From Opitutaceae bacterium (GTDB lineage Bacteria > Verrucomicrobiota > Verrucomicrobiia > Opitutales > Opitutaceae), in contig JAEUGX010000020.1 of assembly GCA_016795545.1 (NCBI GenBank), positions 1 to 64,000 of the forward strand: 64,000 nt of DNA. Reading direction: 5' to 3'. The number at the start of each line of letters is the position of its first letter. Position 1 is the first letter of the stretch. The notes below the pieces were generated by a model that made no database searches, had not been told where the DNA came from, and worked only from the letters and a program-made list of their open reading frames with translations. This document shows positions 8,216 to 17,947 of this stretch, piece by piece. The position numbers were made by a program, and so were the translations under genes.

Positions 8216-8710
8216 GTGAATCATCCCCCCGTGACCCTCCGCCTTCTCCTCGGCTGCCTGCTCGGGCTGGTCCTGGCCGCGCCCGCCCTCCGCGCCTCCG
8301 ACCTGACCATCGTCCGGATCCAACCCGGCTGGCGCGACGCCGCCTCCTTCAAGCGCATCTCCGAATACTTCACCGGCCGGGAGCACACCGGCCGGGAGGT
8401 CGTGCTCCGGACCCATCCCGGGACGCGCGCCGGCTACTATTTCCTCATACGGGTCCGGAACACCGGCGCGCCGGTGCGCGCGACCTTCGCTTTCCAGGTC
8501 ATCCCCAACAGCCGCGCCCAGCCGGTGCTCCATCAGCTGACGGCCGAACTCGGCACCGGCGACACGCTGCTGAACCTGGGCCTGACCGGACCCGACTGGC
8601 CCGAGGCCGACACCAATCCGGTGGCGTGGAAACTCGAGGTCAAGGGCGAGGACGGGCACGTGCTCGCCACCGCGCTCAGCTACCTGTGGGAAAAGCCGTC
8701 CGCGCCCTGA
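8216..8710 (+). CDS. Secreted protein of unknown function
   Basis: About 164 residues from GTG 8216; GTG 8231 would give an equally good signal peptide (TLRLLLGCLLGLVLAAPALRA). The mature part has beta-rich character, with segments such as REVVLRTHPGTRAGYYFLIRV and TNPVAWKLEVKGEDG, suggesting an immunoglobulin-like or similar beta-sandwich. I do not recognise a family. It follows the substrate-binding protein by 33 bases and its end overlaps the start of the glycosylase gene, so the three are probably co-transcribed. Confidence 0.65.
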   Translation: MNHPPVTLRLLLGCLLGLVLAAPALRASDLTIVRIQPGWRDAASFKRISEYFTGREHTGREVVLRTHPGTRAGYYFLIRVRNTGAPVRATFAFQVIPNSRAQPVLHQLTAELGTGDTLLNLGLTGPDWPEADTNPVAWKLEVKGEDGHVLATALSYLWEKPSAP

Positions 8711-9639
8711 GCCGCCCGGCTCCCCCGCCGGAGGCCGCCTGGCAGGCGCTTGCCGCCCGCTGGCAGCCATCCGCCGACGTGCTCGCGGAGACGCTCGACG
8801 GCGGGCAGAGTTTTCGCTGGTACCGGACCGGGACCGCGGGCGCCCTGTCCGGCTGGCGCGGGCAGTGGGCCGATCAGCGGGTCGATCTCCGGCTGGCGCC
8901 CGGAGGCGTGCAATGGCGACCGGCCGGAGCCCGGACTGCGGACGCCGGCGCGGCCCTGCGGCGGTACTTCGCGCTCGACGTCGATTGGGAGGCCCGGCTC
9001 GACGCGCTGCCCTGGCGCAGCGATCGGCATCTGGCGCGCTGCCTGGCGGCTTTCCCCGGCCTGCGCATCCTGCGGCAGCCCTTCGGCGAAACCCTGCTCG
9101 GCTTCCTGTGCAGCGCCACGAAGCAGATCGTGCAGATCAAGCAGATGTGCGCGCTGCTCGCCGCGCGGCACGGCCGGCCGGCGGTCCCGGGGCCGGCCGC
9201 GGACGCTGGGCATGCGTCGCTTGCCTACCGCCTGCCCACGTGGGCCGAGCTGGCCGACGTGCCCGAGGCAGAGCTGCGCGCGTGCCTGTTGGGCTTCCGC
9301 GCGCGCTACATCCACGCCACGGCCCGCCACCTCGCCGCCCGGCCGGGCTGGCTCGAGGAGACGGAGGCCCTGCCCTACGCGGCGGCCAAGGCGCGGCTGC
9401 TCGAGCTGCCCGGAGTCGGCGAAAAGGTGGCCGACTGCGTCCTGCTTTTCGGCGCCGGCCGGCTCGAGGCGTTCCCGGTCGACACCTGGATCCTCAAGGC
9501 CCTCGCCCGCCGCTACGGCCTGGCCGGCTGGAAGCCCGCCCAGGTCGCTCATTTCGGCCGCACCCACTTCGGGTCCCAGGCCGGGCTGGCGCAGCAGTTT
9601 CTCTTCGCCTGGGAGCGCCGTCACGGCGGCGAGGACTGA
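8686..9639 (+). CDS. OGG1-family 8-oxoguanine DNA glycosylase / AP lyase
   Basis: About 317 residues from a GTG at 8686 that overlaps the previous gene by 25 bases; no ATG fits. The N-terminal OGG domain shows ETLDGGQSFRW. The helix-hairpin-helix-GPD core reads LPGVGEKVADCVLLF, followed by AFPVDTW: the lysine in KVADC and the aspartate in PVD match the catalytic pair of human OGG1 (K249, D268). The enzyme removes oxidised guanine opposite C and nicks the abasic site. The family is typical of eukaryotes and archaea but also found in Verrucomicrobiota and some other bacteria. Confidence 0.88.
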   Translation: MGKAVRALSRPAPPPEAAWQALAARWQPSADVLAETLDGGQSFRWYRTGTAGALSGWRGQWADQRVDLRLAPGGVQWRPAGARTADAGAALRRYFALDVDWEARLDALPWRSDRHLARCLAAFPGLRILRQPFGETLLGFLCSATKQIVQIKQMCALLAARHGRPAVPGPAADAGHASLAYRLPTWAELADVPEAELRACLLGFRARYIHATARHLAARPGWLEETEALPYAAAKARLLELPGVGEKVADCVLLFGAGRLEAFPVDTWILKALARRYGLAGWKPAQVAHFGRTHFGSQAGLAQQFLFAWERRHGGED

Positions 9640-9784
9640 CCCGGACTCATGCCGCGGAAAGCCCGAAAGCCGAAGGTCGGGACAGTGGAGAGGGCAGCTT
9701 GAGGGCCGGGATCAGGATCACCCGCCAGGAATTTCCCGGATTGACCGGCTCTCCACGTTCATCGCGCAACTGCCTGAGTCCCGG

Positions 9785-10465
9785 TCAGCCCTTTCCTATC
9801 GGCTTGCCGAGCACGAACGGCTTCGCCGCCGGCGGTCGGGCCCAGCGCACCGTGTCGCTCGCCGCGGCCCGCCGCATCAGGATGCCGTGACCGGCGTCGC
9901 CCCGGGCCTCCCCGTCCATGCGGAAGGCAAAACGCTGGAAGAACGCGCGGTTCGCCTCCGTGTCCGCCTCCAGCGAAGCCACGGCGTCCTGCGCGTCCAC
10001 ACGGGCGCAGAATTCCACCAGCAGCGCGCGTCCGATCCCCTGGCGCTGCTGGCCGGGCTCGACGCCCACCGGCCCCAGCCGCCAATGCGGTTTGGCCCCG
10101 GTCTCGTGCCGACCCCAGCCCTCCAGCCAGCGCTTGGCCGCCAGCTGCGCGCCCAGCGGCACGTTGCGCTGCACGATCCCGAACAAGCTCAGGTTCTCCA
10201 GGAACGTCGGCTGACCCCGCCCCGGCGGCGCGAAGGCGCACACCCCGACCAGCTGCGATTCCCGGTAGGCTGCGAGCGCCGTGCCGCGCCGCGAGGCCAC
10301 CGCGAGCATCGCCTCCAGCAGCCGGCCCAGCACCGCCTCGCATCGCGCCGGGTCCGCACCGCCCACCGCCCGCGCCGAGGGATTGTCCCGCAGGCTCCGT
10401 CCCAGCAGCGCCCCCGCCGCCGGCATCTCCCCCGCCGCCAATTCACGCACGATCAGATCGCCCAT
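9785..10465 (-). CDS. GNAT-family N-acetyltransferase
   Basis: About 226 residues. The acetyl-CoA-binding motif A is clear as VEPGQQRQGIGRALL, preceded by LGPVGV and followed by LEADTEANRAFFQRFAF, the usual motif B pattern. The first 100 residues carry an extra helical segment (AVLGRLLEAMLAVASRRG). The acceptor substrate cannot be inferred. Start codons at 10465 (MGDLIV) and 10474 are both possible. The gene faces the glycosylase gene tail-to-tail and stands alone on its strand. Confidence 0.85.
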   Translation of the reverse strand: MGDLIVRELAAGEMPAAGALLGRSLRDNPSARAVGGADPARCEAVLGRLLEAMLAVASRRGTALAAYRESQLVGVCAFAPPGRGQPTFLENLSLFGIVQRNVPLGAQLAAKRWLEGWGRHETGAKPHWRLGPVGVEPGQQRQGIGRALLVEFCARVDAQDAVASLEADTEANRAFFQRFAFRMDGEARGDAGHGILMRRAAASDTVRWARPPAAKPFVLGKPIGKG

Positions 10466-10848
10466 GCACCGCATCTCTGCGCCAGACGCTGGATCGCGTC
10501 AACGGCAGGCTGGCGGCGTGAAATACTAAAACAAAATCCTTACGCTGACGCAGCCGATCGGGATACGCGTGACGGAGCACGATCGGGATTGTCGATGATT
10601 CCGATCGCCCCACTCGTAAGTAATTTATAATCCATGGTTTCAACCAGCGATCTGCGGCCTGCATCGATTGACGTCCCGGCCTGCGCTCGGGTAGGCGCAC
10701 CGGGCGCGCGTCACGGCGACTGGCGCCGCTCGACTGCCCGGAGGCGTCGCGCCTTTCGGGAACCGGTCCTGGGGAATTCACGCGGCGGTCCGGGCCGCGT
10801 TTCCGCCGGGCGCTGGCGCCTTGGCCGCACGCCCGGCGCCGGCGCGGC
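10466..10848. other. Intergenic region, relatively AT-rich in its middle
   Basis: A 383-base gap without a supported gene. The part from about 10500 to 10640 is clearly less GC-rich than its surroundings and includes the iterated motif listed separately. A plus-strand frame from 10634 lacks any coding look. Confidence 0.5.
10555..10607. promoter_or_regulatory. Three copies of a CGATCGGGAT-like motif, possible operator
   Basis: Two direct copies (10555-10564 and 10580-10589, 25 bases apart) are followed by an inverted near-copy ATTCCGATCG (10598-10607). They sit in the AT-rich zone upstream of the GNAT gene. Spaced direct and inverted copies of this kind often bind a regulator. The protein is unknown. 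Confidence 0.35.
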
Positions 10849-11295
10849 CTACTCGGCCCGCGCTTTCCGATAGGAAGCCTCGAGGCGGTCCCAGGCCAGG
10901 ACGACATTGTCCTTCGCCGCCTGCCAGGTGTCGGCCGTCGCTTGTCCGAGGGCCGCCAGCTTGGCCTTGTAGTCGGACTCCGCGCTCTTGAGCTCCGCCA
11001 TCGCGGCCTGGCGGCTCGCGCTGGCCTGCGCCTCGGAGTAGTTCGCCCGCAGCTCGCTGAGCTGCGCGTCCATGCGGGCCGACATCGCCTGCGCGTTCCG
11101 GCTGAAGTCGTCGCGCTTCTCGAACGTGTACGCTTTCACGTCGCCCCAGGCCTCGGCCACGGCGGTTTTGGTCTCCTGCGCCAGCTCGCGCGCCTTGGCG
11201 CCCGCGTCGGCGCGCTCCTGTTTGCTGCAGCCGGCGAGCCCGAGCCACGCCCCTCCGGCGAACCCGGCGATGAGAACGATGATGGATTTTTTCAT
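10849..11295 (-). CDS. Helical lipoprotein of unknown function
   Basis: 148 residues from ATG 11295 (MKKSIIVLIAGF). The lipobox is LAGC with cysteine 23. The mature part is almost wholly alpha-helical and charged, with repeated E/A/K/S-rich segments (ELAQETKTAVAEAWGDVKAY, then ELRANYSEAQASASRQAAM), similar to apolipoprotein-like or YtxH-like amphipathic helices. It probably lines the periplasmic face of a membrane. No family function is known to me. The upstream frame to 11319 is not needed, because the internal ATG gives the lipoprotein signal. Confidence 0.75.
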   Translation of the reverse strand: MKKSIIVLIAGFAGGAWLGLAGCSKQERADAGAKARELAQETKTAVAEAWGDVKAYTFEKRDDFSRNAQAMSARMDAQLSELRANYSEAQASASRQAAMAELKSAESDYKAKLAALGQATADTWQAAKDNVVLAWDRLEASYRKARAE

Positions 11296-11422
11296 GGTAA
11301 CAACGGGGACCGCCGCCACCGGGATTGGTTACGAGGGAAATTTCCGTCCGCCGGGGAACCAGCGCGGCATTACCAGCTTGCCCGCCTCCCCGGGTCCGGT
11401 TTCCTAGCAGGCAACAGAGTCC

Positions 11423-12586
11423 ATGCGATTCGTTTTCATTGCGGAGGGAAAATTGATGCTCAAGGAGGCCGGCCGCGAGGCGGTCGAACTGGAGAGCCCG
11501 TTCGCCCGCGAAGCCACGGACCGCGCCACCGCGCGCCAGGCGCGCCATGGCTGGAAGCAGCAGGAGCGCGAAGCCGCCGGCCCTTTCTCCGCCCGCTCCA
11601 CGTGGGGCCGCCAGGCCGAAGCGACCGGTGACGGCGCCCCGACCTTCCGCCACGCCGCCCGCGGCGCCAAGCCGAACGAGCTCCTCTACACCCTGGCCAT
11701 GACGGCAAGCTCGGGCCTCTTCCGCTACGACCTCGCCACGCGGGAGGAACTCCGGATGTTCCACCGCCAGGATTTCGATTCGGCCGGGCTTTCCTGCGCG
11801 ACGGCCGACGGGCGCGTCGTGCTGTCGTCGCGCGACTCCGACGGCCTGGGCAAGCTGGAACTGATGGACGAGGCTTCGCGGCGCCGCCACACCCTCACAT
11901 CCGGCGACGGCCACGACACCGAGCCCGTCCACCACCCCGCTCAACCCGATCTCGTCTACTTCCAGTCAGCGGGCGCCGCGCGCAACGAGAACGGCGAGAT
12001 CGTGGCCCTCGGACCCGCGGCCATCTGCCGGCTCAACCTCGCCAGCGGCCAGCTCGAGACCGTGCTCGAGGACGAGCGCTTCGACCTGCTCGCTCCCCGG
12101 GTCGCGGCCGACGGCACGCTCTACTACATCCGCCGCCCCTTTCACGACCGGCACAACCTGCCGCTCGGCGAGAAGCTCAAGGCCTTCGTGCTCGTGCCCT
12201 GGCACCTGGCCGGCGCGCTTTTCGGCTTCCTCGACGCCTTTTCCCGCCTTTTTGGCCGCCAGCCGCTCAAGCCCGCCGGCGGCCCCGATTCCCTGCCCGC
12301 CCGTTCCCGCTTCGCGACCTTCCAGGGTTTGCCCGTCCACCTCGAAAAAGTGCTTCACGCACGGGGCAAGAACCCCGACGACGTCCAACTCGTCCCCGGC
12401 TCCTGGGAGCTGGTCCGGCTCCGGCCGGACGGCGACGAAACCATCGTCGCCCGCCACGTCGTGGCATTCGATGTCGGACCGGACGGCGCGATCGTTTACT
12501 CCGACGGCCTGCGGGTCTGGTCCGCCGGCAACCCCTCCCGGCTGCTGCACAAGGGACACATCGTGCAGGCCGTGGTGATCATCTGA
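11423..12586 (+). CDS. Beta-propeller-like protein of unknown function
   Basis: 387 residues with no signal peptide. From about residue 75 on there is a repeating pattern of short strands ending in aspartate-rich turns, for example SGLFRYDLATREELRMF, LSSRDSDGLGKLELMD and AICRLNLASGQLETVL. This fits a WD40/TolB-like propeller. Near residue 255 there is a hydrophobic stretch (FVLVPWHLAGALFGFLDAF), unusual for a propeller and possibly a membrane-binding insertion. The first 75 residues are charged and rich in R and E. No assigned function; it is likely conserved in relatives. Confidence 0.65.
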   Translation: MRFVFIAEGKLMLKEAGREAVELESPFAREATDRATARQARHGWKQQEREAAGPFSARSTWGRQAEATGDGAPTFRHAARGAKPNELLYTLAMTASSGLFRYDLATREELRMFHRQDFDSAGLSCATADGRVVLSSRDSDGLGKLELMDEASRRRHTLTSGDGHDTEPVHHPAQPDLVYFQSAGAARNENGEIVALGPAAICRLNLASGQLETVLEDERFDLLAPRVAADGTLYYIRRPFHDRHNLPLGEKLKAFVLVPWHLAGALFGFLDAFSRLFGRQPLKPAGGPDSLPARSRFATFQGLPVHLEKVLHARGKNPDDVQLVPGSWELVRLRPDGDETIVARHVVAFDVGPDGAIVYSDGLRVWSAGNPSRLLHKGHIVQAVVII

Positions 12587-12744
12587 CCGCAGGCCGTCCG
12601 GACCTGCGCTTCGCCTCGTTTGCCGGGGGGATACCCGGCTTGGCGCCTCAAGCCGCGAAACGGCGCCACGTGCAGATTAGTACCTTTTTCACAGAACCCA
12701 ACAGGACAGGAAGCTACTAATGTGTTATCCGTGTTCCCAGTCCG

Positions 12745-13158
12745 ATGCCGATGATGACCACGCCTGTTTCCATCCCGTCCGCCGTTGCTCCGCCGCAGAA
12801 GTCCCTGCGGGTGCTTTATGCCGACGACATGCGCGAACTGCGCCAGTTGCTTGAGGTCGTGCTGGGGCGGGACGGGCACCGGGTTGAATCCGTGCCGGAC
12901 GGCAACTACGCGCTCGAGCTCGTCCTGCGCGATCCGGCCGGCTACGATGTGGTCATTACCGACCACCACATGCCGACGGTGAACGGTCTCGAGCTGGTCG
13001 CGCGGCTGCGGGCCATGAAGTTTCCGGGCAAGATCATCGTGTTCAGTTCCGAGCTGAGCGAGGCGGTGGACCGCGGCTACCGCAGCCACCGAGTCGACCA
13101 CATCCTGCCCAAGCCGATCTTTCCGTCCGAGCTCCGCGCGCTGTTCGCGTCGCTCTGA
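12745..13158 (+). CDS. CheY-like single-domain response regulator
   Basis: 137 residues, a receiver domain with a 20-residue N-terminal tail. The acidic pair is in LYADDM, the phospho-acceptor aspartate in VVITDHHMP, and the conserved lysine in ILPKPI. There is no output domain, so it must act by binding a partner. No histidine kinase gene is adjacent. It converges with the PanE-like gene (21-base gap). A start a few codons downstream would also be possible. Confidence 0.92.
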   Translation: MPMMTTPVSIPSAVAPPQKSLRVLYADDMRELRQLLEVVLGRDGHRVESVPDGNYALELVLRDPAGYDVVITDHHMPTVNGLELVARLRAMKFPGKIIVFSSELSEAVDRGYRSHRVDHILPKPIFPSELRALFASL

Positions 13159-13179
13159 GCCGGCGGTTTCGTCCGGACT

Positions 13180-14067
13180 TCAGCGCCCGGATTCGACGCG
13201 TGCGAACGCCTCGAGCAGCGTCACGGCCATGTGGTTGTACGGCGTCGGGATGCCGTGCCGGCGGCCGAGGCGCACGATGACGCTGTTACGGGCGTCGATC
13301 TCCATCGGCCGGCCGGCGGTGCGGTCCGCCTGGATCGAGTTGATCGCATCCGGCGGCGCCGCCCGGCAGGCCGCCAGCACGGCCTCGACCACGCCGTCGT
13401 CGAGCTTCGCCCCCTCCGCCCGGCCCACGGCCAGGCATTCCCGCACGATTGCCCGCACCAGCTCCCCGATCGCCTCGTCGCGCATGACGCCGACCGGCTG
13501 CTGCAGCAGGGCGTTGATGACTCCGGCGGAATTGCCGCACAGCTTGCGCCAGAGCACGGTCTTGATGTCCGGCGTCAGCGCGACCTCGGCCGGAGTGCCG
13601 GCGAAAAGTCCCGCGAACTCCCGGCCCACGGCGCCGTCGGGCGCCACCAGCTTGAGCGGCCCGCGCTGCCGGATCCGGGTCGGGACGGCACGCTCGGCCG
13701 GGCAATCCACCATGACGGGAAGGATGCGTTCGGCCGCGAGGTAAGGCGCGAAACGCTCGCGGTGCTCCACGCCGTTCTGGAGGATCGCGACCGGCGGGGC
13801 GCCCTCCGCGAATCCGGGCAGCCATGCCGCGGTCCCGACGGCATCGTAGGCCTTGGTGGCAACCAGCACCCAGTCCACCCGATGCACGGTGCCGGGCACG
13901 GTCAGCACCTTCGGCTGGAAATGCAAGGGACCCTGCGGCGTCTCCACCTCCAGCCGCGCCAGCGGCCGGCGGGCGCAGAGGACCAGCTCGTGTCGGCCGG
14001 CTTTTTCCAACCAGGCTGCCACCACCCCGCCAATCGCCCCCGGACCCACGATCGCTATGCGCGCCAT
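13180..14067 (-). CDS. Ketopantoate reductase-family (PanE/ApbA-like) oxidoreductase
   Basis: 295 residues. An NAD(P)-binding Rossmann start is seen as IVGPGAIGGVVAAWL, then WVLVATKAYD, and the catalytic lysine in LWRKLCGNSAGVINAL, which matches the WRKL...N of E. coli PanE. The C-terminal helical domain carries INSIQADRTAGRPMEIDA, with the usual S-x-x-x-D and E. PanE makes pantoate for coenzyme A, but many family members reduce other 2-oxo acids. No pantothenate gene is nearby, so a broad call is safer. Confidence 0.85.
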   Translation of the reverse strand: MARIAIVGPGAIGGVVAAWLEKAGRHELVLCARRPLARLEVETPQGPLHFQPKVLTVPGTVHRVDWVLVATKAYDAVGTAAWLPGFAEGAPPVAILQNGVEHRERFAPYLAAERILPVMVDCPAERAVPTRIRQRGPLKLVAPDGAVGREFAGLFAGTPAEVALTPDIKTVLWRKLCGNSAGVINALLQQPVGVMRDEAIGELVRAIVRECLAVGRAEGAKLDDGVVEAVLAACRAAPPDAINSIQADRTAGRPMEIDARNSVIVRLGRRHGIPTPYNHMAVTLLEAFARVESGR

Positions 14068-14172
14068 GACCCAGCTTGGTCATTTCCGCCCGGGCCCGTC
14101 CATCCCAAACCGGCGCCGCGCCCCGAGAATCCTGGCAACCGGGCCGGAGCCGGACGGTCTATCGGTGACATC

Positions 14173-14787
14173 ATGACTTCCCCACCCACGCTCCGCCAGC
14201 TGTCACGTTTCCGCCGCTTCCGCTGGCGGCACGTCGGCCAGTATTTCCTGCGCGGCCTCCTCGTGCTCAGCCCGATTCTGATCACGCTCAGCGCGCTCGT
14301 CTGGGCATTCCGCACCGTCGACCGCGCGCTCCATCCCTACATCACGGCTCCCGGCCTGGGGCTGGCGGCGCTGGTGACGCTGGTCATCCTCGTGGGTTGG
14401 GTGAGCTCGTTCTTCCTCATGCAGCGGATCTTCGGGCTGGTCGACCGCGGCCTGGAGCAGATGCCGGGGGTCAGCTTCATCTACTCCTCCGTGCGCGATT
14501 TCCTGGAGGCATTTGTCGGCAACAAGCGCCGCTTCACCCAGGCCGTGCTGGTCAACGTGCTGGCCGACCAGGTCTGGCTGGTGGGTTTTTTGACCGACGA
14601 GGACGCCAGCCCCCTGAACCTCGGCAAGGACTACGTCTCGGTCTACGTGCCGCAGGCCTACAACGTCGCCGGCCAGCTATATCTCGTGAAGCGCGACCGG
14701 GTGCGCTCCATCGAGCACCTCGGCTCGGCCGAGGTCATGAAATACGCGGTCACCGGCGGCGCGGTGGAGATCAACGAGAAGGACTAG
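14173..14787 (+). CDS. DUF502 membrane protein
   Basis: 204 residues from ATG 14173; the long frame upstream of it is antisense to the PanE-like gene. Two hydrophobic helices are visible at about 24-46 (YFLRGLLVLSPILITLSALVW) and 60-80 (LAALVTLVILVGWVSSFFLM). After them come PGVSFIYSSVRDFLEAF and FLTDE, the best-conserved parts of the DUF502 family. Members are inner-membrane proteins of unknown role, found widely in Gram-negative bacteria. It diverges from the PanE-like gene across a 105-base promoter region. Confidence 0.88.
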   Translation: MTSPPTLRQLSRFRRFRWRHVGQYFLRGLLVLSPILITLSALVWAFRTVDRALHPYITAPGLGLAALVTLVILVGWVSSFFLMQRIFGLVDRGLEQMPGVSFIYSSVRDFLEAFVGNKRRFTQAVLVNVLADQVWLVGFLTDEDASPLNLGKDYVSVYVPQAYNVAGQLYLVKRDRVRSIEHLGSAEVMKYAVTGGAVEINEKD

Positions 14788-14863
14788 CGCGAGCCCGGCT
14801 TCAGCATGTCTGGGGCGGGTCCGGTCCCGGGAACTCCCACTCCCTCCCGAGGTCTGAGGCCCC

Positions 14864-15598
14864 ATGAGCTTGTCCCGCCGTCTTTCGCTCGCGCTGCTGC
14901 TGGCCGGATGCGTCGCGGCAGCGCGGCCCGCGGCGGCCGCCGAAGGCGGATTCTCGGCCACCCTGGCCAACGATGAAATCGCGTCCGCGGGGATCACGGG
15001 CCTGACCGTCGAAGAGCGGTCGGCCCTCGACGCCCTGGTCGCGGCCGAGGTGGCCATCGCGCGGAGCGAGAACCGGCGGGAACTGGCCGACACTTTCCTG
15101 GGCCGGCGAACCGCGGAGGAGCGGCGACGGGCCGGCCTCGACCGCCTGGACGCGGCGCAGCAGGCCCGCCTCAACGAGCTGGTGGCGGCCGCCATCGCGG
15201 CCGGACCCAAGCCCAGGCAGCGTCCCCGCCTGAAGGAAAGCGACGTGCTCAATCCGCGCCGCCGCGGCGAGATCCACGGTTCGGTCAGCCTCGCCTACGG
15301 CTGGGGCAGCGGCGGACGCGACTTCCGCGCGTCCTCGCTCTGGTTGAACTATTTCGACCCGGATTCCGGTCTCGGCATCGGCCTGGGAATCTCCGATTTC
15401 CGCGGCGACGGGTTCTACGGCTACTATCCCGGTTACTACCCGGAGTATTTTGGATCCAGGTACTATTCGCTGCTGCCCGTCCAGGCCACCTATGCTCCGA
15501 TCACGGATTTCCACCGCAACCCCCGGACGATCGGCGGTGACGATTTCCCCTTCGCCGTCCCGTCCCGCTCCCGGGGTGAGCGCGGCAAGCCGCGCTAG
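14864..15598 (+). CDS. Secreted protein of unknown function
   Basis: 244 residues with a signal peptide (cleavage probably near AAAAEGG). A central helical segment rich in A, E and R (EERRRAGLDRLDAAQQARLNEL) resembles SHOCT-like or coiled linkers. The C-terminal half is rich in glycine, tyrosine and aromatic residues (SLAYGWGSGGRDFRASSLW, GYYPGYYPEYFGSRYY). I do not recognise a family. The tyrosine-rich part suggests a cell-surface or outer-membrane-associated beta structure. It ends 4 bases inside the end of the convergent hydrolase gene. Confidence 0.65.
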   Translation: MSLSRRLSLALLLAGCVAAARPAAAAEGGFSATLANDEIASAGITGLTVEERSALDALVAAEVAIARSENRRELADTFLGRRTAEERRRAGLDRLDAAQQARLNELVAAAIAAGPKPRQRPRLKESDVLNPRRRGEIHGSVSLAYGWGSGGRDFRASSLWLNYFDPDSGLGIGLGISDFRGDGFYGYYPGYYPEYFGSRYYSLLPVQATYAPITDFHRNPRTIGGDDFPFAVPSRSRGERGKPR

Positions 15599-16878
15599 GG
15601 GACTCGGGGCGGGCTCTCGGCCGGCTCGACCAGTGCCTGGTAAACCAGGTTCTTCGCCCGGTGCGCTAGGTCCAGCCCGCCCGCCGGCAGGAGCTGCGCC
15701 ATGAAGATGGCGACCACGCGTTCGTGCGGATCGACCAGGTATTCGGGGAAGTAGGCGCTGCCCCAGCCGTAGGCGCCCGCGCCGATCGCCTCCCCGTAGG
15801 CGCCGGGATGGTTGTTGACCCAGAATCCAAGCCCGAAGTCCCGCCGGCCGCCCTCGAAAGTGCCGCCGGCCTGGTTCGCGTGCATGAGCCGCACGGTGGT
15901 GGGGCTCAGCAGCCGCGCCCCCTCGAGTTCGCCCTCGTTCAGCAGCATCTGCAGGAACCGCGCGTAGTCGCCCACGGTGGCGAGCAGGCCCGCGCCGCCG
16001 GAAAAGCACTTGCGAGGCCCGGTCACGTAGGCGCCCTGGTCGCCCCGCCCCAGCACGCCATTCCTCAGGCCGTACACGGTCGCCAGCCGGCCGCCCTTCT
16101 CCGGCGGCAGGAAAAAGCAGGTGTCCTTCATCCCGAGCGGCCGGGCGATCCGCGACTCGATGAACTGGTCGAGCGGCTGGCCCGAGACCACCTCGACGAG
16201 GTGCCCGAGCACGTCCGTGGCGAAGCCGTACTGATACGCCTCGCCCGGGTGACCGTGCAAGGGCAGCCGCGCCAGCCGGTTGACAGCCTCGCCGATGGTC
16301 TCGTCGCGGTCGGCGAAATACCAGCCGAAGAGTCCCGCCTGCTTGTAGTCGTCGCTCGCCAGTCCCGAGCCGTAGGTCAGGCCCGCGGTGTGCCGCATCA
16401 GGTCGCGGATCGTGATCGGGTTCCGCGCCGGCACCGTCACGTACTTGACCTCCGGCGCCGAGCCGGCGGGCGGCGCCACGGCCACCACCGGCTGGGCGAA
16501 CGCCGGCAGGTAGCGGGACACGGGATCGTTCAGCGCGAAACGGCCCTCCTCGTAGAGCATGAGCGCCGCGACGGTGGTCACGGCCTTGCTCATCGACGCG
16601 AGCCGGAAGATCGTGTCGGCCCGCATCGGCCGCCCGCCCTCGAGATCCTGCCAGCCGTACGGTCGCAGCCGCACCGTGCCGCCGTCGCGGGCCACGTACA
16701 TGACCGCCCCGGCCAGCTGGCCGCGATCGATGTGATCCTGGATCAGCGCGTCGAGCCGGCCGAGCCGCTCGGGATCGAAGCCGCGGTTGGTCTCCGCCGC
16801 GACCGCGGCCGACCAGGCCAACAGAATTCCGACGAATCCCAGTCGCAGCGCCGCATGCATCATGCGCCACGCTTTCAC
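15595..16878 (-). CDS. Serine beta-lactamase-family hydrolase (class C/EstB-like)
   Basis: 427 residues with a signal peptide ending near AVAAE. The nucleophile motif SxxK is SMSK (residues 95-98) in IFRLASMSKAVTTVAALML. A YQYGFATDVLGHLVE segment supplies the tyrosine of the second motif, in the form usual for esterases and transesterases of this family rather than true AmpC. Such enzymes act in the periplasm on esters, peptides or cell-wall intermediates. Antibiotic hydrolysis should not be assumed. No AmpR-type regulator lies nearby. Confidence 0.9.
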   Translation of the reverse strand: MKAWRMMHAALRLGFVGILLAWSAAVAAETNRGFDPERLGRLDALIQDHIDRGQLAGAVMYVARDGGTVRLRPYGWQDLEGGRPMRADTIFRLASMSKAVTTVAALMLYEEGRFALNDPVSRYLPAFAQPVVAVAPPAGSAPEVKYVTVPARNPITIRDLMRHTAGLTYGSGLASDDYKQAGLFGWYFADRDETIGEAVNRLARLPLHGHPGEAYQYGFATDVLGHLVEVVSGQPLDQFIESRIARPLGMKDTCFFLPPEKGGRLATVYGLRNGVLGRGDQGAYVTGPRKCFSGGAGLLATVGDYARFLQMLLNEGELEGARLLSPTTVRLMHANQAGGTFEGGRRDFGLGFWVNNHPGAYGEAIGAGAYGWGSAYFPEYLVDPHERVVAIFMAQLLPAGGLDLAHRAKNLVYQALVEPAESPPRVP

Positions 16879-16930
16879 GCCCGGCGCGGGGGTGACAACC
16901 CTTTTCCCGTCGGCCGCGGCGGACGGCGGC

Positions 16931-17872
<942 letters not shown>

Positions 17873-17889
17873 GCCCGATCAGCTAGCCG

Positions 17890-17914
17890 AAAAAGCCGGT
17901 CCCGTAAAGGGACC
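17890..17914 (-). terminator. Intrinsic terminator of infA
   Basis: On the minus strand GGTCCC and GGGACC close a five-base loop (stem 17898-17903 with 17909-17914). A run of five T follows two bases after a GGC. It begins 33 bases past the infA stop. Confidence 0.55.
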
Positions 17915-17947
17915 CCGCGCGGAGGTCTTCCCCGCCGGCGTCAAGAC

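Noticed and set aside
12496..13101. 201-codon minus-strand frame over the response regulator
   Set aside because: The plus-strand receiver domain is complete with its phospho-acceptor site.
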